Program-made: the position numbers and the translations under genes | Origin: an uncultured Anaerolineae bacterium | GTDB taxonomy: Bacteria > Chloroflexota > Anaerolineae > Anaerolineales > Villigracilaceae | Assembly (NCBI GenBank): GCA_903908605.1 | Contig: CAIVSQ010000102.1 | Span: 1-34,438, forward strand | Reading direction: 5' to 3' | DNA length: 34,438 bases | In this document: piece after piece, positions 18,401 through 26,674 of the stretch | How positions within the stretch are numbered: the stretch's first letter is position 1 | How the letters are laid out: the number at the start of each line of letters is the position of its first letter | The notes under the pieces: model-generated | What the model saw: only the letters and a program-made list of their open reading frames with translations | The model's database searches: none | Told to the model about the DNA's origin: nothing

Positions 18401-19869
18401 GGTTTCAGAAAATGGAAAAAGCCGACCTGGCTGCCGGTGAGTGCTTCCGTTTCGTCGAGGGTGATGCGTAACAGTTCTTCCAGCGAGCAGGTATTTGCCA
18501 TCTCAATAATACGGCTGCGCGCCGACATTACCGCCTCTGATCTTTTTCGCCTGGTGCAGTCTCGACAGAAACTGATGAGTTTGCCACCATCCAACTCTAA
18601 AAACGTCACAGATATTTCAACATCAATAACGTTACCATCTTTACATCGGTGATGAGTCTCAAATAGTTCTGAGCCATTCTCAATAATTCGCTTGATCCGC
18701 TCCGTGGTTTCAGTGGGTGTATCGTCGATATCGATGTCACCAATCGATAAATCCAAAAGCTCGGCTTTGCTATATCCTGACATGGCGCAGTAGGCTTCAT
18801 TTGCATCGGTGAGCCTGCCTTCACGGTTCACAACCAGGAAGCCATCTGCTGTTGTCCGAAGAATGGTGTGCAAATAATGTTCGCTCGCGCGCAGCGCTAA
18901 AGTTTGCTGGCTGAGATTTCGGAACATCAGGCTGAGTGGACGCTGCAAGCCGATCCGTATCACAGCGAGATAGATCAAGAAAAATGCAGTTAGTTTTCCG
19001 AAATGGCCTAATAAATTGGAAAAATCATACACGCTAACATAAAATGTGAACGCAAGTTCCGAAAGAATGGTGGCAACGGTGGCAGACAGCAACAACCCTA
19101 ACACCGGGCGATCAAAATGCTGGCGTTTGTTCCATAACAATCCTAACGAAAACAACAGGAAGAGACAGATGAGGTACTCGCTGTTTATTTTGAAAGGGGT
19201 CAGGCCCAGTCCTTCAATATAGCAGACCGGGAACTGCCGCAAGAAAATGAGCATCAGCAGCAGTAAGGTGATGACTGCGTAAATTGCAAGCAGCACGTAC
19301 TCCAAATTCTGGCGGGTTTTTTCTCGTGGATTGATTGTTGGCGAGTTGGAAAGCGGGGGTTTAGCTGACAAGAAGAAAAGAGTGAACAACATGGACAAGC
19401 TTTGCAGGTAACGGGCCGCTATCCACAATTGAGTGGGCAGATTTGAGTCGTAGCCTACAAAAATGTTCATTCCCTTGTAAGCCAACATATGGACCAGGTC
19501 CAGAATGCTTGCTGCAGCTAAAGCAATCCCAAGCCCCAAAAGATAACGATTGTTCAGCCAACGTCGCGCATTCCACATCAGCAGGGCCATGCTGAAACCG
19601 ATGACGATGCTGGATAATTCGACCAGCGCATGAAACAATAAATAACTGATCAGGCTGGTTAAATACAATCCCAGCACAGCCAATCCGGCAGTGAAAATGA
19701 TCAGCACAGTTCTGAGAAAGTGCGGTTCAGAAGCCGGTTGCTCAGGCTCTGGGAGTGTGGATGGGAAAAGCTCTCCGAAACCAGCCTGCCAGGTTTCAGG
19801 ATTGGGGGTTTTTGTTGAGTCACGATGACTTTCAGTGGGGTCATGGTGTGATTCGTGCTTTGTTGTCAT
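15355..19869 (-). CDS. large membrane hybrid histidine kinase (MASE3-PAS-GAF-PAS3-HK-REC)
   Basis: The frame is 1504 aa, of which about 1463 are genuine; the last 40 or so read out of frame after the A5 run at 15477-15481. In order: a MASE3-like multi-helix membrane sensor (52-310, with LPTQLWIAARYLQSLS), PAS (326-440), GAF (455-603), three more PAS (about 617-740, 750-865, 875-1000), a coiled coil (1000-1070), HisKA with H1082 in MSHEIRTPLNG, and an HATPase domain (N-box about 1195-1201, DTGIG, GGTGLGL). A first receiver (1331-1450) has D1384, but its acidic pocket reads VVDQH instead of the usual paired acids. The ATG overlaps the stop of the upstream sensor gene (ATGA) and is preceded by GGGAGGG, indicating translational coupling. 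REC2-HPt follows in the -1 frame. The ligand and output are unknown. Confidence 0.9.
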   Translation of the reverse strand: MTTKHESHHDPTESHRDSTKTPNPETWQAGFGELFPSTLPEPEQPASEPHFLRTVLIIFTAGLAVLGLYLTSLISYLLFHALVELSSIVIGFSMALLMWNARRWLNNRYLLGLGIALAAASILDLVHMLAYKGMNIFVGYDSNLPTQLWIAARYLQSLSMLFTLFFLSAKPPLSNSPTINPREKTRQNLEYVLLAIYAVITLLLLMLIFLRQFPVCYIEGLGLTPFKINSEYLICLFLLFSLGLLWNKRQHFDRPVLGLLLSATVATILSELAFTFYVSVYDFSNLLGHFGKLTAFFLIYLAVIRIGLQRPLSLMFRNLSQQTLALRASEHYLHTILRTTADGFLVVNREGRLTDANEAYCAMSGYSKAELLDLSIGDIDIDDTPTETTERIKRIIENGSELFETHHRCKDGNVIDVEISVTFLELDGGKLISFCRDCTRRKRSEAVMSARSRIIEMANTCSLEELLRITLDETEALTGSQVGFFHFLKPDQMTLALQAWSTNTIQHMCKAEPAGSHYPISQAGVWVDSVREKRPVIHNDYPALSHRKGLPEGHAPIIRELVVPVMRGETIVAILGVGNKPTNYDQQDIEMVTSLADFAWDIAERKRAEEELAEQADFNQRIFNSVDAHIAVVDPDGVILAINEKWRNFAIENGGVNESKWGVGANYFVQYSEDWGDTMLAQEGSDGVRKVQHGDLTFFSQEYPCHGPDGEKHWFTMQVVPLQGKDGTVLVSHADITVRKAAEEALQQSENEFHVLAESMPQIVWTTRPDGWTDYFNQRWGDYTGLSLEESYGHGWNKPFHPDDQQRAWDAWQNATQNGSTYEIECRLRRADGIYTWWLIRGIPLLNEKGTIIKWFGTCTDIHEFKQVEEALRVSEKKFIELLDNLSSGVVTHAPDTSILYFNKRACELLGMTPDQMLGKQAVDPQWSFLRADGTAMPLAEYPINQVISTHQSLQNFILGIFLAKGEKVRWVLVNGLPTWDDTGQLQSATITFVDITERKEAEDKINSAQIELQRLLIDAERSRLTLLSLTEDQKETEIELMQYRDHLEELVKERTSELEIAKEQAESANRAKSDFLAVMSHEIRTPLNGVMGLTYLALQTELSEKQRDYLNHLQYSGEILMATINDILNFSKTEAGKLTLERVDFSLDDVLRGISDLLAARAHGKDLELVFHTEVNVPRLLIGDPQRLSQILLNLVSNAIKFTQVGEVVLKIKLAEQRDDPAQNTSAVLEFSVRDTGIGMTEEQMSRLFQPFSQADSSISRKYGGTGLGLTISQRLVKLMGGDIWAESQFGVGSVFTCSIALEKQPEIITTINRASSFDVTQSVPELTGLRVLVVDQHIATQEFLRSALDPFAFNVTTAQCAEEGLLMLEKARDDPFRLVLMDWKFSGGLDGLEAARCIRQDIRLANTPIILLGNQEDVHLIASIEGLNGSLLKPITRSQLFDAVMQVFGHQSLTPTPGPRTKISPPKRWKYCVANMSCWWKTTKSTNWWQPRSCNKWACWCQ

Positions 19870-22800
19870 TCGCCCTCCCTTGGTGGATCCAGATTGACAC
19901 CATTGACGCTGGCAAAGCGCGGTGGTTTTCCAGCTTCAATCAGCAGCCTGTTGATCTCGCTTTTTAACTTTAATATCCGATCCTCGCGGCCCTGGGTTAT
20001 ATTTTGCCAGCGACGAAGTTCTTCGAGTTGTTTATTTAGCTGCTCTTCGGTTTGTTTTCGCTCGGTGATGTCGTGCATTACCAGGATGGCACTTTTTATC
20101 TGCCCATCCACTTCCACTGGAGCGAGAGAAGATAGGTACCAGCTGTTTTCTCCAAAAGACCCCAACCCCTGGGTTTCAAACTCTTCGGGTTTGCCGTTGA
20201 GGAAAACCTGTTCCAGCTTCTGGCGCATGGTGGGATGAAACTGAGCAGGAGTCCAAGCATAAAACTCTTCACCGATCACATCATTCGATTCAAGACCTGG
20301 TAACATCCGGCTGATATAGAGAATGCGTCCGTGGGGGTCAACTTCAATGATGATAGCCGGAGCATGTTTTGTGATGGTTTTCAGGCGGGCTTCGCTCTCG
20401 CGTAGGGCGATTTCGGCTAATTTCTTTTCGGTGATGTCGGTAAAGACGGTGACAAAACGATTATTGACTGGTTGGGATGTGGAAATGTATTTCCACCTAC
20501 CCGTGTGGGCATAATACAATTCAGTGATAATTTCATCACTTTTATTCAGATGTTCCTTCCAAAAGCTATTGATGTATTCCGAAGACATCTGGTAAGCATC
20601 GGTGGCTGTTTTCCCTACCACCCACTCGCGCGGAGCCTCAGAGTGTTTCTCGTAAGCCGGATTGACCTCCAGGATGCGGTAATCAACAATTTCACCGTTC
20701 CCATCGAAGATAAACTCATTCAATGCCATACCTTCTTGCATGGTGTTGAACACATTCCGAAAATTTTCTTCGCTTGTTTGAAGTGCTTCATCTGCCAGTT
20801 TGCGTTCGCTGATGTCAATACAGATCCCGGACATACGCTGAGGTACTCCGTGGTCATCATAAGTTGTATTGCCCAGGGCATTTATCCAGCGAATTTCGCC
20901 GGACGGCAGGACGATTCGATAATCATTTTCAAGCAGAGTATGCTCGCGAATGGCATCGCTAATTCGATCCTCGGCGATTTGGACGTCTTCGGGATGGATT
21001 ACCTTGCGCCAAATATCGAAGGTGGGGGTCGTGTCTGGATCCAGGCCAAACAGGATGAGAAATTCAGGGGACCATGTGAGCTGGCCGGTGGTCATGTTCC
21101 AGTCCCAAACTCCTGCTTTTGAGGATTTTTGCGCAAAGGACAGGCGCTCATTGGCTTGAAGAAGGGCTTCTTCTGCCAACTTACGTTCGGTGATGTCTTG
21201 AACGGTGCCGTTACTCCTGATGGGTTTGCCTGTCTTGTCAAACTCTATTCTACCTATTGCGGATATCGTGTGAATTGAACCATCTTTATGGACGATGCGG
21301 TATTCAAGAGCAGGTGAACTCCCATCTAATAAATTGCTATTCATACTATTTGTGAAGAGCTCAATATCGTCGGGAAAAATCACTTTTAGCATAGACTCCG
21401 GCTTAGCATCATGAGTGTTGGGGTCGATGTCAAACACGCGATACATCTCTTTTGACCAGCTGACTGTATTTGATCGCATATCCCATTGCCAGCTGCCAAT
21501 GTGAGAAATACGTTGAGCATCTGCCAGGTTTTCTTCGCTTTTTCGGAGCGCTCCTTCCGCCAATTTGCGTTCGGTAATGTCTTGAGCGATGCCCGTTAGA
21601 ACGGTGGGCTTGCCGTCCTGGTCGAAAATGGTTGTGCCGCTTTTTGCCCAAATATGATGAATAGTTGAATCTGGCAGGATAATTCGGTATTCAATCGGTT
21701 CATTTGCGAGGTTGGCAGCGTTGGAAGGCAGAACCAAGTGTAAATCATCAGGGTGAATTACGCTTTTGACCACATCCCCCAGCCGACCTGTAAAGGTATC
21801 CTTTTCGATACCGAATATGCGATACATTTCATCTGACCAGGTAATCTCACCTTTACTTACATCCCATTTCCAATTTCCAATATGCGCTGTTGACTGGGCC
21901 TTTTTTAATACCAATTCTGAAAGACGGTATTTATTCTCGCTCTCCTGCAAGGCCTGTTCAGCCTGTTTGCGCGCGGTGAAGTCATGGATAAGGGCCACGA
22001 AATAGTCCACTGACTGGTCAGGGCGGCGCACGCAGTGCACAACCAGGTTGGTAGCGATGCTGTGACCATCCTTGTGAAGAAAGCGTTTTTCAAGGGTATA
22101 GCCATCGATTTCGCCGGCAATGACCCGGTTAAATTGGACAAGATCGGCGGGCAGATCATCCGGATAGGTCAGTTCTGTCCAGCTCATCTGCATCAATTCG
22201 GCTTTTTGATAACCAAGCAAGTCACACAGGGTGGGATTGACGTCGATCCAGCCAGCATCTGGCGATGTGATGGCGCGCCCGGCCAGGGGGAGATTAAAAT
22301 AACTGCGGAAGCGTTCTTCACTCTGGCGCAAAGTTTCTTCGACTTGCTTACGCTCGGTGATGTTTTCTACTACGACCATGATTTTATTGATCTTGCCTTC
22401 CGGATTCATTAAAGGCACAGTTCGATAGTATTGGTATTGGTCGTTGATAAATAGTTCAAATTGTGTTTCAGCGCCATCAAATGTTTTGAGATAATGATCT
22501 CTGACAAGCGGCGCATGTTCGCCAAAGACCTGTTCCAAAGTCAGACCCACAAACTGGGCTGGGTCCAGGTTCTGCTTCTTGAATTCTTGCCCGGAAGTAA
22601 AGCCGATCGTCAGGTCTTTATCGATAATGGAAACATAGGAATTTGGATAATTTTGCGCCACTGTATGTAGAAGTGCAGCGTTTTCTTTCAATGCTTCTTC
22701 TGCCTGCTTACGCTCTTGAATCTCGATCTCCAGGGACTTTGTGCGCGCAGCCACCTGGCGTCTAAGCGAAAACGACCATAACAGGAGGATGGACCCAATC

Positions 22801-23747
22801 AATAGAAATGCAAGAACAATCCCACCCAAATATTTTAGAAATATTTCATTCGTGACACCAACCGGTTCCAAGGCCCCGAACCATTTTTTGTAAATTTCGT
22901 CATACTGCCCTGTGGCTTTGACAATGCTCATGCCCTGGTTCAAACGTTCCATGACTGCCTGATTTCCATTTCTTACTGCAAAACTGAATGGACGATTGTA
23001 AGCTTCCACTACCACTGGCGATGGGCCGAGATTGGTAAGTTTCAAATCCCGGATGAGCGCCAACCCGACCAGTTTGGGCATGAGCGCTGTATCCCCGTTT
23101 CCAGATGCCAGCATTCGCAAAGCTTCTGGTAAGCTGGAAACCAGGATCAGCTGCTCTGACTTGATGGAGGCCAGTGACTGTAGATAATCATGGGCCTGAT
23201 CACTCTCCATAACGAGGATCTTTTTCCCGGGCAGATCGTCCATGGAGCGAATTGGGCTGGCGTCTTTGCGCGTAAAAAAGGCGTCGTAGGCATTTGTGTG
23301 CGGAGGCGAGAAATCATATAGTTTATCGCGCTCTGCGGAATAGGCCATCATCGGCAGAAAGTCAATCTGGCCGTTATCCAGCGCGTGACGAGCATTGTCC
23401 CAGGTGTCGACCTTGATTTCGAGCTTGAACCCCATCACCTTAGCTACCGTTTGCATCAAGTCCACGCTGAATCCATCGGGCTGGCCATCTTGATTCACGA
23501 AGGTGTAGGGGGCATAATTATCAATGATGATGGTTTTCAAGATGGGCTCATTGGCGAATGAACCCATCCCTGCCGTGGCAGCCGGTTGAAGAGCAAAAAC
23601 ATGTAAAAGTGAGGGAAAAGTAAGCAGGCTGGCTATCATCAGTAAGAGCAAAAGAATACTTGCTCTTGTGGCGCGATTTATTGTTGAGCCCACGCCCCCG
23701 GGTTTTAAGCGAAGAAATTTCGGAATAGCAGCACTGCAATTCTTCAT
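19866..23747 (-). CDS. periplasmic-binding-domain sensor with seven PAS modules and no kinase
   Basis: This 1293-aa protein has an N-terminal hydrophobic helix (about 30-50), an extracytoplasmic SBP_bac_3-like Venus-flytrap domain (about 70-290: FSVDLMQTVAKVMGF, FLPMMAYSAERDKLYDFSPP), a second membrane helix (306-327), then seven PAS/PAC modules (about 355-465, 475-595, 615-725, 742-854, 870-980, 992-1105, 1115-1230), most ending in DITERK-like linkers. A terminal coiled coil follows (EELRRWQNITQGREDRIL). There is no HisKA, HATPase, GGDEF, EAL or other output domain. The N-terminal layout matches BvgS/EvgS sensors. I chose the ATG at 23747 because GGAG stands 6 nt before it; the upstream ATG at 23825 has no ribosome site. 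Its stop overlaps the kinase start, so the two proteins probably form one receptor complex. Confidence 0.88.
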   Translation of the reverse strand: MKNCSAAIPKFLRLKPGGVGSTINRATRASILLLLLMIASLLTFPSLLHVFALQPAATAGMGSFANEPILKTIIIDNYAPYTFVNQDGQPDGFSVDLMQTVAKVMGFKLEIKVDTWDNARHALDNGQIDFLPMMAYSAERDKLYDFSPPHTNAYDAFFTRKDASPIRSMDDLPGKKILVMESDQAHDYLQSLASIKSEQLILVSSLPEALRMLASGNGDTALMPKLVGLALIRDLKLTNLGPSPVVVEAYNRPFSFAVRNGNQAVMERLNQGMSIVKATGQYDEIYKKWFGALEPVGVTNEIFLKYLGGIVLAFLLIGSILLLWSFSLRRQVAARTKSLEIEIQERKQAEEALKENAALLHTVAQNYPNSYVSIIDKDLTIGFTSGQEFKKQNLDPAQFVGLTLEQVFGEHAPLVRDHYLKTFDGAETQFELFINDQYQYYRTVPLMNPEGKINKIMVVVENITERKQVEETLRQSEERFRSYFNLPLAGRAITSPDAGWIDVNPTLCDLLGYQKAELMQMSWTELTYPDDLPADLVQFNRVIAGEIDGYTLEKRFLHKDGHSIATNLVVHCVRRPDQSVDYFVALIHDFTARKQAEQALQESENKYRLSELVLKKAQSTAHIGNWKWDVSKGEITWSDEMYRIFGIEKDTFTGRLGDVVKSVIHPDDLHLVLPSNAANLANEPIEYRIILPDSTIHHIWAKSGTTIFDQDGKPTVLTGIAQDITERKLAEGALRKSEENLADAQRISHIGSWQWDMRSNTVSWSKEMYRVFDIDPNTHDAKPESMLKVIFPDDIELFTNSMNSNLLDGSSPALEYRIVHKDGSIHTISAIGRIEFDKTGKPIRSNGTVQDITERKLAEEALLQANERLSFAQKSSKAGVWDWNMTTGQLTWSPEFLILFGLDPDTTPTFDIWRKVIHPEDVQIAEDRISDAIREHTLLENDYRIVLPSGEIRWINALGNTTYDDHGVPQRMSGICIDISERKLADEALQTSEENFRNVFNTMQEGMALNEFIFDGNGEIVDYRILEVNPAYEKHSEAPREWVVGKTATDAYQMSSEYINSFWKEHLNKSDEIITELYYAHTGRWKYISTSQPVNNRFVTVFTDITEKKLAEIALRESEARLKTITKHAPAIIIEVDPHGRILYISRMLPGLESNDVIGEEFYAWTPAQFHPTMRQKLEQVFLNGKPEEFETQGLGSFGENSWYLSSLAPVEVDGQIKSAILVMHDITERKQTEEQLNKQLEELRRWQNITQGREDRILKLKSEINRLLIEAGKPPRFASVNGVNLDPPREGE

Positions 23748-24447
23748 GAGTTGCTCCACGGTTGGGCCCAATCCGGGTATATCGTTCTTGTTGTGATGCG
23801 CTTGTATATTGAAAATAGATTGCAACCGGTGGTTTCGCTTTTTGATATATCAGGACCAGCAGCACCAATTCAGACCATTAAAAGTTTACATCATTTTATT
23901 AATGACAAATAGACCATCCCCCTGGGTAGTCGACTTTATGCTGTTTTGGATTTCGCAATGATGTTTTTTTACTATACATCACCGTATCGATTTAAGCAAT
24001 AGAAACATTAATCAGCTAGATGCAAGCCGACGTGAAAAATGACCACCCGACCAGTGAAAAAGTGATCGACAAGCTTACGGGTGAAGCTGAAACGATAAAG
24101 CCCAGGCTTTTACACCTGGCACAGGCTTGCGCTAATTGTCTGTAAAGGGGTTTTGGTTTAGCTGATGCATTGTAACGCTTACGCAGTTCTTGCTGCTGAC
24201 CTTGCCCCGATGGATGGCCTGGCCAACCCGGTTTGGGGAAACTGATAAAGTATTACCTGGTTACGATAAGGTTTTGATCGGTCTGCGCGAAGGGATTGGT
24301 TCAAAGCCATGAGATAGATGCGGTGGCGGGTGGAGGGCTGGTTTGCTGTCAATGCGGAAAGACCCAAAGCATGAAAAGCGATTATAAAAATGCGGCGGGG
24401 TTGCCTTCGTCAGCTTTACGCTGTGTTGGGCAATCTTGAGGTTTTGA
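23748..24447. other. 700-bp stretch without a convincing gene
   Basis: It contains the upstream region of the sensor/kinase operon and the space before the small membrane protein gene. A 41-codon open frame (24020-24145, plus) starts MQADVKNDHPTSEK but has no ribosome site and no recognisable family. A short inverted repeat TGATGT/ACATCA spans 23959-23981. The part around 23880-24010 is AT-rich and probably carries the operon promoter, but no clean -35/-10 pair can be assigned. No RNA gene was recognised. Confidence 0.5.
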
Positions 24448-24840
24448 CTACCCTGACATGAAATCATATCCATTTAATACATAGAACCAGACCACGATGA
24501 AAGAGACTGTGATGAGGATATGCAAAAGGATGAAGTTTATACGGTGTGGGGTCTTTGAGATCACGGAACGGATCAAAAGGAATTGAATAGCAGGATATAG
24601 AAGGGTGAAAAGGAAAGGGGTTACGCTGGAAAGTTTGGCACCAAAAGGAATAGCAAGGGCCAACCCGAAAAGTGCAAATGGCCAGCTAACCATGCCAATA
24701 GCCTGCCAGAGAAGAACTTCGAGCAACATAGAGAATGGGTAACTGCCGAAAGGACGTAGTAAGAATGGCACCAGCGTGCAACAGAGAATGAGGTTGGCAG
24801 CTACGGATAGGCTGAGGTGGGCAAGAGATTGACGTGTCAT
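24448..24840 (-). CDS. small four-helix membrane protein, unknown function
   Basis: This 130-aa, very hydrophobic protein has four predicted membrane helices (about 8-28, 40-65, 73-93, 101-122), with short polar loops and basic residues at several loop ends. I do not recognise a family. The start at 24840 has only a weak ribosome site (GGGATG about 9 nt upstream). It stands alone between the sensor operon and a plus-strand gene. The coherent helix pattern over the whole length argues for a real gene, but support is modest. Confidence 0.55.
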   Translation of the reverse strand: MTRQSLAHLSLSVAANLILCCTLVPFLLRPFGSYPFSMLLEVLLWQAIGMVSWPFALFGLALAIPFGAKLSSVTPFLFTLLYPAIQFLLIRSVISKTPHRINFILLHILITVSFIVVWFYVLNGYDFMSG

Positions 24841-25136
24841 GTGAGGGGCATCCCTATTAGATCAATTATGCCACTCATCAACGATTTTCTATCAACAATC
24901 TGCTCATCAAGCCCACTTGACGCCCATTTGTACCCTGGCCAGGTCTACACTTAAGAGGCAGGCGTCTGCTGGATGGTAGATGGTTGAGACCAAGCCCAAC
25001 ATCAGGAAGACAGTGTAGGGGCGAATTTGCAATGCTGTTCTTTTTCGGTTTTTGGAGAGTAGGTCAGTTACGGGGATGATGCTATACTACACAAAAAAAC
25101 AGGCTGTTGGGATTGCAGATGAGAGGGAAGAAGGAT
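24841..25136. other. intergenic region upstream of the 269-aa gene
   Basis: No gene is visible. A TATACT hexamer at 25083-25088 could be the -10 of the downstream plus-strand gene; no good -35 stands 16-18 bp before it. Confidence 0.35.
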
Positions 25137-25946
25137 ATGACTGATAAAAAAGCACATAAGATCCTTTTTGATACTTACTGGGATGGCGGGGGTTGGAGGC
25201 GGGAGCCTACGGTTTCTGGTGAGGATTTTGCTTATGCCTGTGAGGCTGGGCTGATGTTCCCGGCTGCCGAGCTGTCTCATGCGGAGGTGGTCGGCCGGGT
25301 GGGGGCTGCCTGGCGGGCGCTTTCGCGCGAGTGGGTCAGTAATGCCTTTCTGGTGAGCCTGGGCAGCAGGCAGTTGGAGTACCGTTCGGCCCTGGGGAGT
25401 TATGCTATTGGCAGGAATTTTGTTGAGCATGACTTTGAGGGTCAGGGGCGTTATTGCTCGATTTGTGGAATGATTGAGAACCCGGCCCGGCCGTATGATT
25501 TAAGCGAGTTCAATTTTGAGCGTTATAAATGGGGTGGGGTGCAGCATGAGCTGCCGGCGTTTATGGCTTTTGACCTGGAGCAGTTTGCCAGCCTGGCGAG
25601 GGTGGAAGCCAGCGAGCAGGATGTGGCGGTTATGCGACAAATCATTGAGGTGGTGCGGCGCTGCCGGGCGGATGCGAAAGCCCGCGAGCTGGAGAAAAGC
25701 CTGGCGGCGGTGATTAAATCCAACCAGGCCGAGCGGGAAGTACTGGTGCAGGTGCTGGCTTACTGTGGCATTTTGCAGCCAGCGGCCAGGGCGAGCTATT
25801 TTACGACCTTTGTGAAGTATTCCGAGCGTAGGTACCCTGCGGCGAACAGGCTGGATTGGAGTTACCCGGCCTGCTGGTGGCGCGGTGCAGATGGAGTCAA
25901 CCAGCAGGCGTTGGATGATTATTTCCCACAGCTTTCTGGGGGGTGA
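25137..25946 (+). CDS. unrecognised 269-aa soluble protein
   Basis: I do not recognise this family. The protein has no signal peptide or membrane helix. Its N-terminus reads KKAHKILFDTYWDGGGWR. A single CxxC pair (C107, C110 in YCSICGM) could bind metal together with other residues or form a disulfide. The middle (about 155-215) is rich in charged helical sequence, and the C-terminus is aromatic-rich (YPACWWRGADG). I chose the ATG at 25137, preceded by GAGGGAAGAAGGAT; an in-frame ATG at 25119 would add six residues. Codon use and third-position GC resemble the neighbouring his genes, which supports a real gene. It converges on hisE with only 5 bp between stop codons and no terminator. Confidence 0.75.
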   Translation: MTDKKAHKILFDTYWDGGGWRREPTVSGEDFAYACEAGLMFPAAELSHAEVVGRVGAAWRALSREWVSNAFLVSLGSRQLEYRSALGSYAIGRNFVEHDFEGQGRYCSICGMIENPARPYDLSEFNFERYKWGGVQHELPAFMAFDLEQFASLARVEASEQDVAVMRQIIEVVRRCRADAKARELEKSLAAVIKSNQAEREVLVQVLAYCGILQPAARASYFTTFVKYSERRYPAANRLDWSYPACWWRGADGVNQQALDDYFPQLSGG

Positions 25947-25951
25947 TTTTT

Positions 25952-26230
25952 TTAGTGTCGTCTTTTTTCCAGTTCGCGGGCGATGTCATCGGGGTGGATG
26001 CCGCGCGCGACCATGATGACGAGGACATGGTAGGTGAGGTCGGCGATTTCGCCCACCAGCAGTTCATCGGTTTGCGAGAGGGCGGCGACGGCCACTTCCA
26101 CGCCTTCTTCGCCGACTTTTTGGGCCATGCGCGGCAGGCCCTTGGTGAAGAGCGAGGTGGTATACGAGCCTTCGCGCGGGTTGTTTTTGCGATCGAGGAT
26201 GGTTTGGTATAGGTCGTTGATGGCTGGCAT
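25952..26230 (-). CDS. hisE: phosphoribosyl-ATP pyrophosphatase
   Basis: This 92-aa protein catalyses the second step of histidine synthesis, hydrolysing PR-ATP to PR-AMP. It shows the all-alpha MazG-like signature of HisE: SYTTSLFTKG, QKVGEEGVEVAVAA and ELVxEIADLxYHxLV-like spacing. The start at 26230 has AAGGAAA nine bases upstream; an in-frame start at 26245 is less well placed. It is the last gene of the his cluster and follows hisI by 62 bp. HisI and HisE are separate here rather than fused. Length is typical. Confidence 0.95.
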   Translation of the reverse strand: MPAINDLYQTILDRKNNPREGSYTTSLFTKGLPRMAQKVGEEGVEVAVAALSQTDELLVGEIADLTYHVLVIMVARGIHPDDIARELEKRRH

Positions 26231-26292
26231 ATCGTTTCCTTGCACTTGGTTGGTTTGGCCGGGGAGTGCGACCCAGGGGGTGATCGGTTGTG

Positions 26293-26628
26293 TCAGGCGG
26301 CTTGAGTGGAGGCGTCAGGATCGAGTGGACGGTAAAAGCAGGTGGGCTGCCCGGTATGGCAGGCTGGGCCGGCGGGGGTCACCAGGATCAGGAGGGTGTC
26401 GGCATCGCAGTCGACCAGGATCTGGTTGACTTTTTGAATATTGCCGGAGGTGCCGCCTTTGTGCCACAGTTCCTGCCTGGAACGGCTCCAAAACCAGGTT
26501 TCGCCGCTTTCAACCGTCTGGCGGAGCGATTCGGCGTTCATCCAGGCCACCATCAGGACGGCGTGGGTGTCGGCATCCTGCACCACAGCGGGGATGAGAC
26601 CATCGGGGTTGAATTTTAGATTTTCCAT
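26293..26628 (-). CDS. hisI: phosphoribosyl-AMP cyclohydrolase
   Basis: This 111-aa enzyme opens the adenine ring of PR-AMP in the third step of histidine synthesis. Diagnostic motifs are [24 protein letters not shown], the metal-binding VDCDADTLL (D73, C74, D75, D77), and the zinc ligands in [14 protein letters not shown] (C90 and C97). The ribosome binding site is weak. It lies between the membrane-protein gene and hisE on the same strand, with 46 and 62 bp gaps, so it should be cotranscribed. Length is normal for a stand-alone HisI. Confidence 0.96.
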   Translation of the reverse strand: MENLKFNPDGLIPAVVQDADTHAVLMVAWMNAESLRQTVESGETWFWSRSRQELWHKGGTSGNIQKVNQILVDCDADTLLILVTPAGPACHTGQPTCFYRPLDPDASTQAA

Positions 26629-26674
26629 AAAGAAACTTCTTTCACAGCACGGAGGGTGGCACGATTGCGGCCGG

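Noticed and set aside
23548-23868. 106-codon minus-strand frame overlapping the start of the PAS sensor gene
   Set aside because: It is an alternate frame across the sensor's signal region, with no ribosome site and no coherent domain.
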